The translations under genes and the position numbers were made by a program. A DNA stretch of 64,000 nt from Dehalococcoidia bacterium (lineage in GTDB: Bacteria; Chloroflexota; Dehalococcoidia; E44-bin15): contig JBAZMV010000001.1 in NCBI GenBank assembly GCA_041649635.1, positions 310,001 to 374,000 of the forward strand, read 5' to 3'. Below are positions 1 through 6,935 of this stretch, in pieces (positions within the stretch are counted from its first letter, which is position 1; every line of letters begins with the position of its first letter). Below the pieces are notes generated by a model. That model saw only the letters and a list, made by a program, of their open reading frames with translations, was not told the DNA's origin and did not search any database.

Positions 1-1194
1 AAAAAATCGCGCATATACGACACAGACCCCCCGAACAGCAAACGGCAACTCCACCCGACATGGCCGTCGCATGAGAAGGCCTTCCTCGTGGGCATGGAGG
101 TGAAGGGCGGCGCAAGCGCTTGGTCGACGGAGGACTCAATAGAAGAGCTGGCTCAGCTGGCGCGGACGGCGGGAGCACAGGTAGAGGGCGCCATTATACA
201 GCGTCTGCAAAGACCGAACCACTCGTACTACATAGGACAGGGCAAGGTGGAGGAGATTGCCGCGTTGCGTGATGAGGTCGGCTACAATGTAGTCATCTTT
301 GACGATGAGCTGTCACCTGTGCAGCAGCGCAACCTCGAGGATGTCCTCGTGGTAAAAGTAATCGACCGCACGGCCCTGATCCTCGATATCTTCGCCAAAC
401 GCGCCCAAACCCGCGAGGGACGCCTGCAGGTGGAGCTGGCGCAGCTCGAATACCTGTTGCCGAGGCTGGTAGGGCAATGGAGCCACCTGGAACGCCTCGG
501 CGGCGGCATCGGCACCAGGGGCCCCGGCGAGTCGCAGTTGGAGACGGACCGCAGAATAATAAAACGCAAGATACTGCGCCTCAAGGACGAGATCGAGGGC
601 GTAAGAAAACACCGCGCCCTTTACCGCCGACAGCGCACGACCAGCTCCATCCCGGTAGTCTCAATGGTCGGTTACACCAACTCGGGCAAAAGCACTTTGA
701 TGAACGCCTTAAGCAATGCCGGAGTATTCGTCGAGAATAAACTATTCGCCACGCTCGACCCCACGACGAGGAGAATCGCGCTGCCTAACCGTCAGGAGAT
801 ACTTCTGACCGACACCGTGGGATTCATCCAGAAGCTGCCCACGACGCTTGTGGCCGCATTCAGGGCCACTTTGGAGGAATTAGACGAAGCCGACTTATTG
901 CTTCATGTTATCGACATCACGCACCGCAACGCGGCCGAGCAAAGCGCGACGGTTGAGCAGATACTGCGGGAACTGGAGCTGGCCGATAAACCCAGGATAG
1001 AGGTCCTCAATAAGCTCGACCTGATGGTGCCCGGAGAAAATGAAATGGGGGATTTCATTTCGCAAAATCCCGCCGCCGGAAAAGATGCCGTGCTGATCTC
1101 CGCGGCAAAAAGATGGGGGCTCAAAGCGCTTCTGGAAAAAATCGCTTCCATACTAGCGGAAAGTGGTTCGCACAATAGTGGTTATGTCGAATAA
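1..1194 (+). CDS. hflX: GTPase HflX (5' end missing)
   Basis: Ribosome-associated GTPase of the HflX family, which splits stalled or stress-inactivated 70S ribosomes. The frame is open to the left edge. The only start codon visible near the 5' end is a GTG at 88, but family-like sequence (KAFLVGMEVKGG) already begins before it, so the true start is probably upstream of the window. Counting from 88, the HflX linker motif (GGGIGTRGPGE) is near residues 138-148. The G1 loop GYTNSGKS is at 195-202, followed by a DTVGF G3 motif and an NKLD G4 motif. The protein ends at the normal family position, about 370 residues after 88. The next plus-strand gene is 560 bp away, so hflX probably ends its transcription unit. 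Identity is secure; only the start is open. Confidence 0.93.
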   Translation, partial: KKSRIYDTDPPNSKRQLHPTWPSHEKAFLVGMEVKGGASAWSTEDSIEELAQLARTAGAQVEGAIIQRLQRPNHSYYIGQGKVEEIAALRDEVGYNVVIFDDELSPVQQRNLEDVLVVKVIDRTALILDIFAKRAQTREGRLQVELAQLEYLLPRLVGQWSHLERLGGGIGTRGPGESQLETDRRIIKRKILRLKDEIEGVRKHRALYRRQRTTSSIPVVSMVGYTNSGKSTLMNALSNAGVFVENKLFATLDPTTRRIALPNRQEILLTDTVGFIQKLPTTLVAAFRATLEELDEADLLLHVIDITHRNAAEQSATVEQILRELELADKPRIEVLNKLDLMVPGENEMGDFISQNPAAGKDAVLISAAKRWGLKALLEKIASILAESGSHNSGYVE

Positions 1195-1394
1195 AGCACT
1201 ACTGGACGGGGTTGCGTTGACATAATATATGGGTTTTATTTACACATGAAACTGTTCGTGCTGCAACGTAGAATCTGGACACTAACCGTGGGAAAAAGAG
1301 GCTACTTGCTGGTTTTAACGGGTTTCCATATATAGACGGAGTCATCCAGGCCCGATTTGAGCCCGCTAAACTACACCGTCGCCCCGGATATTAA
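1195..1394. other. Intergenic stretch downstream of hflX
   Basis: Together with 1548-1753 this makes up the 560-bp gap between hflX and the S41 protease. Apart from the small minus-strand gene at 1395-1547, I see no convincing gene, RNA or repeat here. A 47-codon minus-strand frame starting near 1345 lacks a ribosome binding site and looks random. Confidence 0.5.
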
Positions 1395-1547
1395 CTACTT
1401 CTGGCCGCTCACAGACTTGGCGATCTTAACTATGGCACACTCGCCTTGGGTCCACCACGCACACCTATCCTCCCTGCACAACCCGGGAGTCCCGTCTTCC
1501 CTTACCGGTGCTATCGGACATGTCTTTTTAATCTCTGGTGCGCCCAT
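1395..1547 (-). CDS. Small Cys-rich protein, 50 aa, unknown function
   Basis: A short minus-strand gene in the gap after hflX. It starts with ATG at 1547, preceded at 6 nt by a strong GGAGG ribosome binding site (complement of 1554-1560), and ends in TAG. The product has four cysteines: C10 (in KKTCPIAP), C24, C29 and C37. The core reads LCREDRCAWW followed by GECAIVKIA. The spacing (C-x13-C-x4-C-x7-C) and the two Trp suggest a small metal-binding or disulphide-stabilised fold, but I cannot name a family. A TATAAT-like -10 lies at 1625-1630 (minus strand) without a clear -35. The plus-strand frame across the same DNA (1357-1707) has none of these signs of coding. Confidence 0.6.
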   Translation of the reverse strand: MGAPEIKKTCPIAPVREDGTPGLCREDRCAWWTQGECAIVKIAKSVSGQK

Positions 1548-1753
1548 GATGTGCCTCCCCTTTTTTTCAGCCTACTTTAAATCCGATAGGTCTTCATATA
1601 AGCTCTTTGCGTTACTCTTTATGCATTATACAACAAATACAACAAATGACGCCCTGCGTTTAACAGGCATTCCCTTAAGGACACATCATGTCCTTGCCGT
1701 TATATGACTCTGAGTTTATAATTGTACAGCATCAACAGCAAACAGGAAATAGC

Positions 1754-2923
1754 ATGAAACTAAACCGAACGATACCGACTCTAACGCTGGCAGTTCTAAT
1801 CGCACTATCATTTGTCGCCGGTTTCGCTTATTCTTCGCTGGTAATAAATCCTAGCGGTCAACTGCCCGACGAGTTCGACTCGCTGGTCGAAATCTGGACA
1901 CAATTAAAGCAGAATTATGTAAATCAAAGCGCTCTCGATGCCGGGACACTTGCTCAGGGCGCCATATACGGCATGCTCAACGCACTTGGTGATCCATACA
2001 CCACATACTACTACGATTATGAAGAATTCTATGATTACCTCGAAGGTTCATTCGAGGGCATCGGGGCTTACGTTTCCAGGGAGGACGGCTGGATAATCAT
2101 AGTCTCCCCTATCAAGGGCAGCCCGGCGGAAGCGGCGGGGATCAGAGCGGGCGATGTGATACTGGAGATCGACGGAGAGCCCGCCGATGACATCACAGTT
2201 ACCGAAGCGGTAATGAAGATAAGAGGACCCAAAGGAACCACCGTGATACTCCTCATCCGACACGAGGGTGAGAGCGACCCCGTAGAGATACATATTGTGC
2301 GCGATACTATTACGCAGCCCAGTGTAGATTATGAATCCTTGCCCGATAATATCGGATACATATGGATATCGCAGTTTACCAGCGAAACTACATACGAATT
2401 TCAGACAGCCTTAAACGACGCTATGGGCGACGGTAATAAAGGGCTTATCCTGGACATGAGAGGCAATCCCGGCGGTTTTCTTGATGTTGTCGCTGATATC
2501 GCCGATGAATTTCTCGACAGTGGTATTATCTTATACGTAGCTAATGACGATCTGGAGATATTCGAAGAGTACGCGGCAGAGCCCGGCGGACTCGCCGTCA
2601 ACATGCCTCTCACCGTCCTCGTCGATGGAGGCAGCGCCAGCGGCAGCGAGGTGCTCGCTGGCGCGATGCAGGATCATGATCGCGCCGCCATCATAGGCAC
2701 ACAGACCTACGGCAAAGGCAGCGTTAACTGGCCTATAGAGCTCAGCGACGGCTCCGCGCTGTATATAACCGTGTCACGCTGGCTGACGCCCGATAAAAAT
2801 CTAATAGAGGGCGTCGGCATCACTCCGGACTACATTGTGGAATTCAGCGAGGAAGACTGGGACAACGACATCGACAACCAGCTCGATTATGCGATCGAGT
2901 ATATGAAATCATTGATTCAATGA
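1754..2923 (+). CDS. S41 family carboxyl-terminal processing protease, membrane anchored
   Basis: Serine protease of the CtpA/Prc type, which cleaves exported proteins near their C termini. The chosen ATG (1754) has AGGAAA 8 nt upstream and places a hydrophobic signal anchor at residues 9-30. An upstream ATG at 1688, also with an RBS-like AAGGA, would add 22 residues that do not look like a signal. Order of parts: anchor, short helical region, PDZ domain (about 98-172, with GSPAEAAGIRAGDVI), then the catalytic domain with DMRGNPGG (234-241). The nucleophile is Ser296 in GSASGSE and the base is Lys321 in YGKGSV, separated by 25 residues as in the family. The 389-residue length is normal. It acts on the outer face of the membrane; its substrate is unknown. 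Confidence 0.92.
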   Translation: MKLNRTIPTLTLAVLIALSFVAGFAYSSLVINPSGQLPDEFDSLVEIWTQLKQNYVNQSALDAGTLAQGAIYGMLNALGDPYTTYYYDYEEFYDYLEGSFEGIGAYVSREDGWIIIVSPIKGSPAEAAGIRAGDVILEIDGEPADDITVTEAVMKIRGPKGTTVILLIRHEGESDPVEIHIVRDTITQPSVDYESLPDNIGYIWISQFTSETTYEFQTALNDAMGDGNKGLILDMRGNPGGFLDVVADIADEFLDSGIILYVANDDLEIFEEYAAEPGGLAVNMPLTVLVDGGSASGSEVLAGAMQDHDRAAIIGTQTYGKGSVNWPIELSDGSALYITVSRWLTPDKNLIEGVGITPDYIVEFSEEDWDNDIDNQLDYAIEYMKSLIQ

Positions 2924-3000
2924 TACCGCATCTAGTTTGCTCTATTTATCCATCGGCCTGGTACATTTGTCGCCATTTGCATTGAGTGTTAAAATATATT

Positions 3001-3453
3001 ATGAAGCTGATAGCCAATAACCGCAAAGCTTACCACGATTACATTATCCTTGAAAGCTTCGAGGCTGGCATTATCCTGACCGGCACCGAGATCAAATCGA
3101 TAAGGGCGGGGCGGGTCAATTTAAAAGAAGGGTACGCCCGGCCGGACGGCGGCGAGATGTGGCTGTACAATGTCCATATCTCTACATACGACCCGGGCAG
3201 CAGGTACAACCACGAGCCCACTCGCACCAGGAAGCTGCTGCTCCATCACAACCAGATAAATGAATTGGCTGGAAAGGCCACGCAGAAGGGATTTACGTTA
3301 GTCCCGCTAAAGCTGTACCTTAACAAAAAAGGAATCGCAAAGGTGGAGATCGGCCTGGCCAGGGGCAAGAAGGTCTACGACAAGCGTGAGACCATGAGCC
3401 AACGCCAGGCGGACCGCGACATGGAACGCGCCATAAAAACCAATAAGCGATAG
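3001..3453 (+). CDS. smpB: SsrA-binding protein SmpB
   Basis: Small basic beta-barrel protein that binds the tRNA-like part of tmRNA and delivers it to stalled ribosomes. The sequence KLIANNRKAYHDYIILE at the N terminus, GTEIKSIRAGRVNLKEGY, and the basic C-terminal tail with KVYDKRETMSQRQADRD are all family hallmarks. ATG 3001 gives 150 residues, a normal length. A GTG at 2986 would add only five residues and neither start has a strong RBS. The tmRNA gene that it serves begins 183 bp downstream, the usual smpB-ssrA arrangement, with one structured repeat between them. Confidence 0.96.
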   Translation: MKLIANNRKAYHDYIILESFEAGIILTGTEIKSIRAGRVNLKEGYARPDGGEMWLYNVHISTYDPGSRYNHEPTRTRKLLLHHNQINELAGKATQKGFTLVPLKLYLNKKGIAKVEIGLARGKKVYDKRETMSQRQADRDMERAIKTNKR

Positions 3454-3520
3454 CTATCGTCTATTGAACCGGTGGGCTTCCATCGCTGTACCGAATGCTA
3501 TTCCAATATAGAAGTGCCGA

Positions 3521-3610
3521 GAGGTGCAGGATACTTCCTGCCGGGGTTTTAGGGGTGTCCCCTAATTCTTTTACATTTCCCCCAAGATTGGGGGATAAAA
3601 GGGGGTTGAT
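3521..3610 (+). repeat. Triple-hairpin interspersed repeat, copy A
   Basis: About 90 bp, lying between smpB and ssrA. It holds three successive inverted repeats: GCAGGA..TCCTGC, then TAGGGGTGTCCCCTA with a 3-nt loop, then a CCCCC/GGGGG stem, followed by a terminal GGGGGTTGAT. It aligns over its whole length with copies at 10160-10249, 14465-14557 and 39180-39265. It ends 26 bp before the tmRNA 5' end, so a tmRNA precursor may include it. Confidence 0.85.
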
Positions 3611-3636
3611 TTGCACAATCTGCATTCTCTAATATC

Positions 3637-3984
3637 GGGGACGAGTGGTTTCGACAGAGTTGGAGTGCTCCAGGATTGCAGGCCGAGCCGCCATTAACTC
3701 GTAAAACTGGTGGCAAAAAAGTAACTGACAAAGAATTCGTCTACGCTAGCTAAGCGCTGACACACCACCCGACTTTCACCCGGCGAACGAGGGCTGGTGA
3801 CGATTAGCCGGGATGCGGCGAGCGCAACGCCGATAGCGTCCGCCAAAGTAAAAACTCGGCTGGTTTGGGCATGCGCGGCCGACAGTGCATGTTCAGGCGA
3901 GAAAACAATCGCCGGCTAAGCTTGTAGTACATCCGGAGTTGGACTTCTCTGGACGGGGAGTTCGACCCTCCCCCGTCTCCACCA
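3637..3984 (+). ncRNA. ssrA: Transfer-messenger RNA (tmRNA)
   Basis: Rescues stalled ribosomes together with SmpB. The 5' end GGGGACG (3637-3643) pairs with CGTCTCC (3974-3980), including the G3.U pair that marks alanine acceptance, followed by the discriminator A and an encoded CCA (3982-3984). The T arm is GGGAG-TTCGACC-CTCCC (3956-3972). The mRNA-like part ends in TAA at 3751. The frame before it reads GKKVTDKEFVYAS, with the resume codon probably GGC at 3712, but this assignment is by eye. A tag ending in VYAS is unusual; many end in LAA or similar small residues. The 348-nt length is normal. Confidence 0.95.
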
Positions 3985-3986
3985 GA
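3961..3986 (+). other. Putative attachment site at the ssrA 3' end (left copy)
   Basis: The last 26 nt from the tmRNA T loop through CCA and GA recur at 5289-5314 with 24 of 26 identical. The 3' end of ssrA is a well-known integration target for genomic islands, which leave a copy of this segment at the far end. Confidence 0.6.
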
Positions 3987-3992
3987 CAATTC

Positions 3993-4026
3993 GAGCCTCT
4001 GTTTTTATAAAATCAGGGGCTCTTTT
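3993..4026 (+). terminator. Rho-independent terminator of ssrA
   Basis: Stem GAGCCTCTG (3993-4001) pairs with CAGGGGCTC (4014-4022) and is followed by TTTT. It lies 8 nt after the tmRNA CCA. A near-identical terminator sits at 5322-5356. Confidence 0.88.
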
Positions 4027-4096
4027 GTTATCCCCATATAAAAAGACTCGCCCGTCGAAATAAACCGCTCTAATCAAAGAAAAAGGCAATGCAGTA

Positions 4097-4124
4097 TTGA
4101 CATTATTGATTTTTATGGTATTAT
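4097..4124 (+). promoter_or_regulatory. Sigma70-type promoter of the DUF2089 operon
   Basis: TTGACA (4097-4102), a 16-bp spacer and TATTAT (4119-4124), about 50 bp before the first gene of the three-gene operon. Confidence 0.65.
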
Positions 4125-4173
4125 ATATTAAGAATATTAATTATCAACTCAAAAATATTAATGGCGGTGAAAA

Positions 4174-4536
4174 ATGGCTCAAGAATGGCAGAAGCTGACA
4201 AAGATGACCCAGGGCAAACCGGTAACGGTCGAACGTGTTCGCTTGATTGACAGCGACATAGCTATCGAGGGCAGCTTTACGCTCCCGCCTCTGGCCAACC
4301 TGCCGGCGGAGGACCAGGTCTTTGTTATAACCTTCGTCCGCTGTCACGGCTCCATCAAGGAGATGGAGGAGATGTTCGGCATAAGCTACCCCACCGTGAA
4401 GAACCGGATCAACCGCATCGCCCAGCAGCTCGAGCTTGTCGAAACCGTGGATGTCCTGCCCGTCGAAGAAGTGATCGGCGAGCTCGAGAACGGGAAGATA
4501 TCGGCCGACGAGGCCATAAGGAGGTTATCGAAATGA
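4174..4536 (+). CDS. DUF2089-like HTH protein lacking the zinc ribbon
   Basis: Predicted DNA-binding protein. Residues 35-85 (GSFTLPPLANLPAEDQ through GISYPTVKNRINRI) match the DUF2089 winged/helix-turn-helix region. In typical members the segment before this carries a CPxC zinc knuckle; here the equivalent stretch (VRLIDSDIAIEG) has no cysteine. The C-terminal 30 residues (VIGELENGKISADEAIRRL) form a SHOCT-like segment resembling the N terminus of the third gene. The RBS GGCGGTG precedes ATG. The next gene overlaps by ATGA, so they are translated together. It is probably a regulator of its own operon, by inference only. Confidence 0.75.
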   Translation: MAQEWQKLTKMTQGKPVTVERVRLIDSDIAIEGSFTLPPLANLPAEDQVFVITFVRCHGSIKEMEEMFGISYPTVKNRINRIAQQLELVETVDVLPVEEVIGELENGKISADEAIRRLSK

Positions 4537-4811
4537 ATCGACCACCCGTCTGGATACGCATTAAAATTCAGGGAGAACGAGGGGGTTTCAGGCTGTGGTT
4601 GCCGCTCTTTCTGCTGCTGCCGCTGGCGCTGGTAGTCCTGATCATCCTCTCGCCATTAATACTGATCGCCGTCATTGTTCTTTGGCCCAGCGGCTGGGGA
4701 AGATGGGCGCTGGCCGTCCTGAGAGCCGCCTACAACGTATTGTGCTCAATACGCGGCCTTAAGGTCGATATCCAAAGCCGCCGCGAAACCGTGTATATCT
4801 CGATACAATAA
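4533..4811 (+). CDS. Small membrane protein, 92 aa, unknown
   Basis: The start overlaps the stop of the DUF2089 gene (ATGA), so it is translationally coupled. Residues 1-20 are basic and polar (WIRIKIQGERGG). A long hydrophobic stretch at about 22-50 can form one or two membrane segments. An amphipathic region follows, then a cytosolic-looking tail (VDIQSRRETVYISIQ). No named family is recognised. In its setting it may link the SHOCT-like protein or the regulator to the membrane, as in YvlB/PspC-like envelope-stress modules, but this is inference. Confidence 0.7.
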   Translation: MNRPPVWIRIKIQGERGGFRLWLPLFLLLPLALVVLIILSPLILIAVIVLWPSGWGRWALAVLRAAYNVLCSIRGLKVDIQSRRETVYISIQ

Positions 4812-4837
4812 TAAATATCAATGAGGAGGATACTTCC

Positions 4838-5281
4838 ATGTCTGAGAATAGAAAGAAGATACTGGAGATGCTGGCCGAGAACAAGATAAGCGTTGACGAT
4901 GCCTATCGCCTGCTTAATACTATCGATTCCGCGGAGGGCGGACGGGAAAGCACGCCGAAATCGGGAACGGCGGTTAAGGACAAGCCTAAATATCTGCGGG
5001 TCACTATATTACCCGATCCCGAACACGAGAAAAGCCAGGATGTCGATCGCGTCAACGTGCGCGTGCCCATGTCGCTGCTGCGCGCCGGCATCAAGCTGAC
5101 CTCACTGATTCCCACCGAGGCCAGGGAAAAAGTAGACGGGGCGTTGAAGGACAAAGGCATCGATTTCAACACGCGTAATATGAAGCCGGAAGACATTGAG
5201 GAGCTTATCGAGTCTTTAAGCGAGCTTGAAGTAGATATAGTTAGCAGCAAAGGGGAAAAGGTAAAGGTTTTTGTCGAGTAG
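4838..5281 (+). CDS. SHOCT-like domain protein (YvlB N-terminal type)
   Basis: 147 residues. Residues 4-28 (KKILEMLAENKISVDDAYRLL) form the short helical SHOCT-like/YvlB_N motif found at the N terminus of putative adhesin-like DUF4097 proteins. A charged linker follows, then a region with KYLRVTILPD and VNVRVPMSLLRAGIKL, which is the part that commonly follows this motif in these families. A helix-strand tail ends in KVKVFVE. A strong GAGGA RBS precedes ATG 4838. It is the last gene of the DUF2089 operon. Function is unknown; the family is often linked to envelope-stress modules. Confidence 0.78.
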   Translation: MSENRKKILEMLAENKISVDDAYRLLNTIDSAEGGRESTPKSGTAVKDKPKYLRVTILPDPEHEKSQDVDRVNVRVPMSLLRAGIKLTSLIPTEAREKVDGALKDKGIDFNTRNMKPEDIEELIESLSELEVDIVSSKGEKVKVFVE

Positions 5282-5288
5282 AGAATTA

Positions 5289-5314
5289 TTCGACCCTCCC
5301 CCACCTCCACCAGA
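5289..5314 (+). other. Truncated copy of the ssrA 3' end (right attachment-like site)
   Basis: Matches the tmRNA 3' terminus (3961-3986) at 24 of 26 positions, starting exactly at the T loop and running through CCA. The 5' half of the T stem and the rest of tmRNA are absent, so it is a partial duplicate and not a tRNA. It starts 8 nt after the SHOCT-like gene stop. Confidence 0.65.
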
Positions 5315-5321
5315 AATAAAA

Positions 5322-5356
5322 GAGCCTCTGGCTTTATGTAAACCAGAGGCTCTTTT
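5322..5356 (+). terminator. Terminator duplicated from ssrA
   Basis: GAGCCTCTG (5322-5330) pairs perfectly with CAGAGGCTC (5344-5352), followed by TTTT. Stem and tail match the ssrA terminator, so the repeated block covers the tmRNA end plus its terminator. It ends the DUF2089 operon and also faces the converging gene at 5384-6022. Confidence 0.85.
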
Positions 5357-5383
5357 GTTATGAATCTTCCAAATGCCTATGGG

Positions 5384-6022
5384 CTAATTACCTTCTTCGT
5401 CTGCTAGCCCTCCAGTATATCTTGTTATTACATCAGCCAATTTTTCAAATATAAATTTTCCAAGATCATCGCTAACCTTTTTGATAAACTTAGCATCCTC
5501 TTCCAGATCAGCCACGCTGACAAGTTCAGGGTCACTGTCTGCCCATCCAATTTTTCTCCATTTCGCATTCCTTGTCCAACTAAGGCGATGTGCTCGGTCA
5601 TCGGTTCGATCCTGCATAGACCAAGTGGAGTGGACTATCCGATTACGTTTTTTACTGGCTTTATCTATCCTGTCAAACAAATCATCCAATTCTCGTATGC
5701 TTTCATCATTACTCAACGCTTCAGGTTTTAACTTGTTTGTACTACCTAGTGACATATCACAGATCTCACGTAATTTATCAGCACTACGTAGTCTGTACGC
5801 GCAAATCCCATGCAAGGCAATGGAAAGGTCTGAAAATGTCAGCGCATGCGCAAACGTGCTCACCAACTCGGGTGCATCTCCAAATAATAGACTCATGTAC
5901 ATTACCATTTGCTCTTCAAGCGCAGCGCTAACAACGACCACTTTGCCAATGGCTTTCAGATGTTCATCAGTAGGTCCTTCCATTCCGAAAGCACCGTTAT
6001 CATCATTTGCTTCATTTCCCAT
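5384..6022 (-). CDS. HEPN-like protein, unknown function
   Basis: 212 residues from ATG 6022, which has an AAAGGA ribosome binding site; a TTG at 6064 would add 14 residues. The protein is mostly helical. An N-terminal helix pair holds VVVVSAALEEQMVMYMSLLFG. A later segment reads KKRNRIVHSTW, which fits the HEPN RNase signature R-N-x3-H. HEPN proteins are often RNA-cutting toxins or abortive-infection factors. No antitoxin gene (MNT or other) is adjacent; the neighbours are the ssrA scar and a zinc-ribbon gene. HEPN membership rests on one motif and helical content. Confidence 0.65.
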   Translation of the reverse strand: MGNEANDDNGAFGMEGPTDEHLKAIGKVVVVSAALEEQMVMYMSLLFGDAPELVSTFAHALTFSDLSIALHGICAYRLRSADKLREICDMSLGSTNKLKPEALSNDESIRELDDLFDRIDKASKKRNRIVHSTWSMQDRTDDRAHRLSWTRNAKWRKIGWADSDPELVSVADLEEDAKFIKKVSDDLGKFIFEKLADVITRYTGGLADEEGN

Positions 6023-6081
6023 TCGACTATTCCTTTGCTTGGTAGCTATCTGCCTTCCCACCAATCTACAATCTTAGCTTG

Positions 6082-6220
6082 TTAAATAAACCGCTCGAAC
6101 TGTTCTTTTTTAGCCTTGCATATGGGACAGACGTCCTGCGAGCAGCTATTCCCTAGCACACAGGTACCTACAGACAGGGCATCTCCGTAGAGGATGAGAA
6201 CTAGATGATCATTCTCTATT
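6082..6220 (-). pseudogene. Possible relic of a rubredoxin-like C terminus
   Basis: A minus-strand frame ending at 6082 reads CSQDVCPICKAKKEQFERF. This resembles the end of rubredoxin/rubrerythrin-type domains (CPxCxAxKxxFE), but the first CxxC is missing and there is no ATG in frame. The frame runs upstream into the Lys-rich tail of the next gene. It may be a decayed or frameshifted gene, or a very short gene from a GTG near 6155. Confidence 0.25.
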
Positions 6221-6404
6221 TCTTTACGGTTTTCTTCGCAGTCTTCTTTACGGGCTTCTTTGCGCTCTTCGCACTTGCGGAACTCACGCCCGTTGTTTTA
6301 TGGCATACAATCTTATCGCCGCACATCGGGCAGAACTTCCAGTCCGTCCTGATCTCATACCTGCACACCTTGCACTTTACGATAGCTGCTATCTTTTTCT
6401 GCAT
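6216..6404 (-). CDS. Zinc-ribbon protein with Lys/Ala-rich tail
   Basis: 62 residues from ATG 6404 with a strong GGAGGTG ribosome binding site. Residues 11-34 hold two CxxC knuckles (KCKVCRYE and FCPMCGDK), a typical rubredoxin-like zinc ribbon. Residues 40-62 are a low-complexity tail of Lys, Ala, Pro, Ser and Thr (AKSAKKPVKKTAKKTVKK) like histone H1 tails and bacterial nucleoid proteins. The combination suggests nucleic-acid binding, but the role is unknown. A possible promoter (TTGACT, 16 bp, AATAAT) lies upstream. It is divergent from the DUF3795 gene. Confidence 0.72.
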   Translation of the reverse strand: MQKKIAAIVKCKVCRYEIRTDWKFCPMCGDKIVCHKTTGVSSASAKSAKKPVKKTAKKTVKK

Positions 6405-6440
6405 ATCACACCTCCAAAAGGTTTATGTCTACGCTGATAG

Positions 6441-6468
6441 ATTATTCCTCGCCCCAAGCATTAGTCAA
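6441..6468 (-). promoter_or_regulatory. Possible promoter of the zinc-ribbon gene
   Basis: On the minus strand, TTGACT (complement of 6463-6468), 16 bp, then AATAAT (complement of 6441-6446). The start codon lies about 37 nt past the -10 box. Confidence 0.4.
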
Positions 6469-6513
6469 GTATTCATACATCAATAAATCAGTTATTATAT
6501 TCTCGGCACTAAC

Positions 6514-6930
6514 ATGAAACGAGCACTTAACGAAAAACTGATCGCACCATGCGGCATGAACTGCGGCGTTTGCATGGCTTATTTGAGAGAGAAAAACAGA
6601 TGCCCCGGCTGCCGCGGCAACGATACGGATAAGCCTATCTCTTGCGTTCGATGCAAGATTATAAACTGCGAGACGCTGGCAAAGAGCAAGTCAAAATTCT
6701 GTTTTGAATGCGAAAAGCGCTGCGCCAGATTGAAACAATTAGATAAACGCTATCGCACGAAATACGGCATGAGCATGATCGAGAACCTAGAATTTATAAG
6801 GGACAAAGGCATGGACAAGTTCCTGCGCTGGCAGGCCGAGAAATACAAATGTCCGAAATGCGGCGGCGTCATCTGCGTTCACAACAAAAAGTGCTACGAC
6901 TGTAATTACATCGAAAGCGGGAGCAGTTAA
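6514..6930 (+). CDS. DUF3795 Cys-rich protein
   Basis: 138 residues. The N terminus (APCGMNCGVCMAYL, then KNRCPGCRG) has the cysteine pattern of DUF3795, a family common in anaerobes and methanogens with no fixed function. Further pairs follow (CVRCKIINC, CFECEKRC) and a C-terminal knuckle CPKCGGVICVHNKKCYDC, giving at least 14 cysteines, probably for zinc or Fe-S binding. The exonuclease III gene starts 5 bp after its stop, so the two are probably co-transcribed, though a functional link to DNA repair is only a guess. Confidence 0.85.
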   Translation: MKRALNEKLIAPCGMNCGVCMAYLREKNRCPGCRGNDTDKPISCVRCKIINCETLAKSKSKFCFECEKRCARLKQLDKRYRTKYGMSMIENLEFIRDKGMDKFLRWQAEKYKCPKCGGVICVHNKKCYDCNYIESGSS

Positions 6931-6935
6931 AAGAA

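Noticed and set aside
1340..1390. tRNA-like D-arm sequence (minus strand, near GTAGTTTAGCGGGC)
   Set aside because: No matching acceptor, anticodon or T arm can be built around it.
1357..1707. 116-codon open frame on the plus strand (TTG start)
   Set aside because: No ribosome binding site, no recognisable family, low-quality composition, and a better supported small gene lies on the opposite strand.
3606..3635. Promoter (TTGATT, TAATAT) directly before the tmRNA
   Set aside because: The -10 would place the transcription start inside the mature tmRNA.
5289..5314. Possible tRNA gene 3' end with TTCGACC and CCA
   Set aside because: Only the T loop and 3' acceptor strand are present; they match ssrA, so it is a duplicated fragment.
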